Positions 61,850 to 64,000 of a stretch of DNA of 64,000 nt are shown here, piece after piece. Positions within the stretch are counted from its first letter, which is position 1; each line of letters opens with the position of its first letter. The position numbers were made by a program, and so were the translations under genes. The notes under the pieces were generated by a model that searched no databases, was not told where the DNA came from, and worked only from the letters and a program-made list of their open reading frames with translations. This stretch comes from Fimenecus sp045595185 (GTDB lineage: Bacteria; Bacillota; Clostridia; Oscillospirales; Acutalibacteraceae): the NCBI GenBank assembly GCA_045595185.1, contig JAZNZX010000058.1:4390-68389 (forward strand), read 5' to 3'.

Positions 61850-61877
61850 TTGCTATTTTTGGTAATTGATTTATAAT
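61850..61877 (+). promoter_or_regulatory. Promoter of the BspA-like surface protein gene
   Basis: TTGCTA (61850-61855), 16-bp spacer, TATAAT (61872-61877), TTGGAGGAT before ATG 61911. Confidence 0.7.
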
Positions 61878-61910
61878 ATTATTAGATTTATTTTATTGGA
61901 GGATGTTGAA

Positions 61911-63736
61911 ATGAAAAAGACATTAACCAAAATTTTATCAGTAATGTTAATCGTTTGTATAACATTAACATCAGCACCATTGAGTGGCCTTGTGGGAATC
62001 GACCTTCCTGATTGGCTTGATTTTTCAATTATTTCAAAAGCTGCAGATACACCGACATCAGGTACTTGTGGTGAAAATGCAACTTGGGAGTTTAATGAAT
62101 CAACAAGCACCCTTACTATTGAAGGTAATGGTGAAATGTTTAATTAGATTACGGCATTCGTCCGTGGGAAGATTATGTGGAAAACATAAAAGAAATTGTT
62201 ATAGGCAACAGCATAGCAGTAATAGGAGACTACTCTTTTGTTGGTTGTGTAAATCTCGCGAATGTCAAATTTTCTGAAAAAATAAAAATAATTGGTGAAT
62301 CCGCATTTTCGTGTTGTGGTATCACAAGCTTGACAATTCCAAATAGTATAGAATTAATAAAGCAAAACGCTTTTTCATCATGCTTCAATCTTGAAAATAT
62401 AAATATTCCAGATATAGCGGTTCAAATATGTGCTTTTACTTTTGATGATACAAAGTATTATAATGATGAAAAAAATTGGAATGATAATGTTTTATATATT
62501 GGTAAACATTTAATTAAAGCAAAAGATAATATTTCTGAAAATTATATCATAGTGGATGAAACGAAAACAATTGCAGATAATGCATTTCATGAATGTTCAA
62601 ATCTTGTTAATGTAACTATTCCGGATAGTGTAGTATTAATAGGTCGCGATGCTTTTCTCTATACTTCAAAATTAAAAAGTATTGTAGTTTATGAAGGAAA
62701 TTCTCATTATTCAAACGATGAATATGGAGTTTTATTTAATAAAGAAAAAACAGAATTAATTCACTATCCAACCGGAAATAAGAGGACGGAATATGTCATT
62801 CCCAATGATGTAATAATAATTCATAGTTCAGCTTTTGCAGGTAGTGACAACCTACTTGATATTACAATACCAAATAGTGTGACTCAAATTCATGAAGCAG
62901 CTTTTAATGCATGTAAACTAATAAGAAGATTTGACATTCCTAACAGCGTAACTACCATTGGAAATGCAGCTTTTAGTGGTTGTGCAACTCTTGAAGAAAT
63001 TACGCTTAGCAATAGCCTAACTCGTATAGAAGGCAGTACATTTAACGGAAGTGAAAACCTTAAAAGTGTGACAATTCCAAAAAGCGTAAAAGTGATTGAT
63101 TACTATGCTTTCTTTTGTACAAACATAAAAGATGTATATTTTTGTGGCTCGAAAGAAAGTTGGAATAGTATTTCTGTTTTTCCAGGTAACGAACCACTGC
63201 TTACATCAATTGTTCATTACAATTATTGTCCTCATAACTATAAATCAGTGGTCACAGCACCTACTTGTACATCAGAAGGCTACACAACATATACTTGCCA
63301 TTGTGGTGATACATACACAGGTGATTATGTTGATGCATTATCTCATAATTACAAAGACGGTATTTGCACAGATTGCGAAGCTCCTGACCCATTATATTTT
63401 ACATTTGAAATTCAACAACCATCAAGAACTACAATTCGTTGCAATGATGGTATCAAGCTTCATACAAAGATTATAGGTAATCTCTCTGATGGCTCAAGAA
63501 TTGAATGGAGTAAAAACAACAATAATTTCAATATGACCACATCAGCAAGTGGCAACGAAATTACAATTATATCAAAGAATAACGGTTATACAACATTCAC
63601 AGCAACAGTCTATGATGCTGACAATAATGTAATCGCACAAGACACTATAGAAATGTATTCAAAAGCAGGTCTTTTTGACAAAATCGGCAGCTTCTTCCGT
63701 TCACTCTTCGGTGGAACAAAGATTTACGAAAACTAA
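61911..63736 (+). pseudogene. Frameshifted BspA-like leucine-rich-repeat surface protein
   Basis: The first frame (61911-62147, 78 codons) has a signal peptide (MKKTLTKILSVMLIVCITLTSA) and ends WEFNESTSTLTIEGNGEMFN at a TAG. Adding one base just before GATTACGGC at 62146-62152 restores reading into the second frame as DYGIRPWEDYVENIKEIVIGN and on to 63736, giving one protein of about 608 residues. That part carries LRR_5 (BspA-like) repeats (AFSSC/AFHECSNLVNVTIPDSV units), a Cys-rich CTSEGYTTYTCHCGDTYTG repeat module and a C-terminal Ig-like domain with tail FDKIGSFFRSLFG, as in the 48351 gene. A single-base deletion is the simplest cause. Confidence 0.8.
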
Positions 63737-63754
63737 ACCTTAAACAAATTAAAC

Positions 63755-63787
63755 CAGAGGAGACCTAAAAAATCTCCTCTGTTTTTT
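63755..63787 (+). terminator. Terminator of the BspA-like gene
   Basis: Stem CAGAGGAGA (63755-63763)/TCTCCTCTG (63773-63781), T6 tail. Near-copy of the hairpin at 52203. Confidence 0.88.
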
Positions 63788-63822
63788 CATCATTAGTACG
63801 GTCAGTGGTTTTCAAATACAAT

Positions 63823-63857
63823 AACATAGCGGGATTCGTTTCGAATCCCGCTATGTT
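63823..63857. terminator. Perfect 16-bp hairpin
   Basis: AACATAGCGGGATTCG (63823-63838) and its complement 63842-63857 with a TTT loop. Could terminate transcription from either side; the following bases are only mildly T-rich. Confidence 0.5.
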
Positions 63858-63881
63858 TATATGGTCTTTAGCAAAGATATA

Positions 63882-63953
63882 ATCCCCCGGTTCTACCGGG
63901 GGATAAAAAAAGCTTTAGTAAAAATAAAACGTGGCGAGCAATGGCAAGCCACG
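63882..63953. other. Two further hairpins at the window end
   Basis: ATCCCCCGG/CCGGGGGAT (63882-63890/63896-63904, loop TTCTA) followed by an A-run on this strand, which gives a T7 tail on the minus strand as for a minus-strand terminator. A second stem, CGTGGC/GCCACG, lies at 63930-63935/63948-63953. Probably serve a minus-strand gene that lies beyond the window. No gene is called in 63788-64000. Confidence 0.45.
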
Positions 63954-64000
63954 AAAAGCAGTAGAGAAAAGATTAACCTCCAAGTATAATAGTGATGGTT

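Noticed and set aside
63973..64000. C-terminal end of a minus-strand protein (TITIILGG then TAA)
   Set aside because: Only eight codons are visible; too little to call a gene.

Overview
This window looks like chromosome from an anaerobic, low-GC, gut- or rumen-type Clostridia (probably Ruminococcaceae/Oscillospiraceae). That is inferred from the AT-rich sequence, many AGGAGG-like ribosome binding sites, Bacillota gene orders (glmU-pth-mfd; recJ-rel-dtd; spoVB-like-mazG-hup-rqcP; ylmC-sigG), sporulation-family genes and a strong plant/host-glycan glycosidase content. Species cannot be named from sequence alone.

Layout. 1-16.4 kb: a carbohydrate and small-molecule region with an AI-2E-type permease (cut by the window edge), a domain-permuted GH3 glycosidase, a Gfo/Idh/MocA oxidoreductase, a membrane-anchored Asp-box sialidase-like propeller, a GNAT_C acyltransferase, a MATE pump, tRNA-Pro(CGG), a GH2 beta-galactosidase / GNAT / GH95 fucosidase operon, and a metal-responsive ArsR/SmtB regulator with a His-rich CDF exporter. 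15.7-20.4 kb: a PAQR/hemolysin III protein, an anchored hypothetical protein, a ceramidase-like membrane protein and an MFS carrier. 20.4-27.2 kb (minus strand): a housekeeping operon, stand-alone GlmU C-terminal domain > pth > mfd > DUF554 > metallophosphoesterase. 27.5-38.6 kb (plus strand): recJ, rel, dtd, MBL hydrolase, hemZ, uridine-kinase-like, SpoVB-like flippase, mazG, hup and rqcP, followed by tRNA-Pro(UGG) and tRNA-Leu(UAA). 39.5-44.06 kb (minus strand): a membrane protein behind a terminator-type leader, then ylmC, zapA, U32 peptidase and dut.

The most notable event is at 44.05 kb. The sporulation sigma factor gene sigG is broken inside conserved region 2.4, and a large serine recombinase gene abuts the break on the same strand and in the same frame. 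The missing 5' half of sigG is nowhere else in the window, so 44.06-64 kb is most simply read as part of a large integrated element, comparable in layout to the skin element that splits sigK in Bacillus. The sequence downstream of the recombinase holds an AgrC/AgrA-like two-component pair, a large secreted CHAP/SH3/List-Bact-repeat protein, a type I restriction-modification locus whose hsdS and hsdR are separated by a defence-like cargo (helical protein, 2-TM protein, HEPN RNase-like protein, AbiH), an orphan VbhA-like antitoxin and a frameshifted BspA-like surface protein that shares its C-terminal module with the first secreted protein.

Interspersed repeats are common. A short element with imperfect terminal inverted repeats recurs between genes, often with GTCATTCTGAG-type palindromic repeats nested inside. 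One of these palindromic repeats sits in frame inside hsdM, and one element end lies across the hsdS ribosome binding site. No CRISPR array and no rRNA gene were seen.
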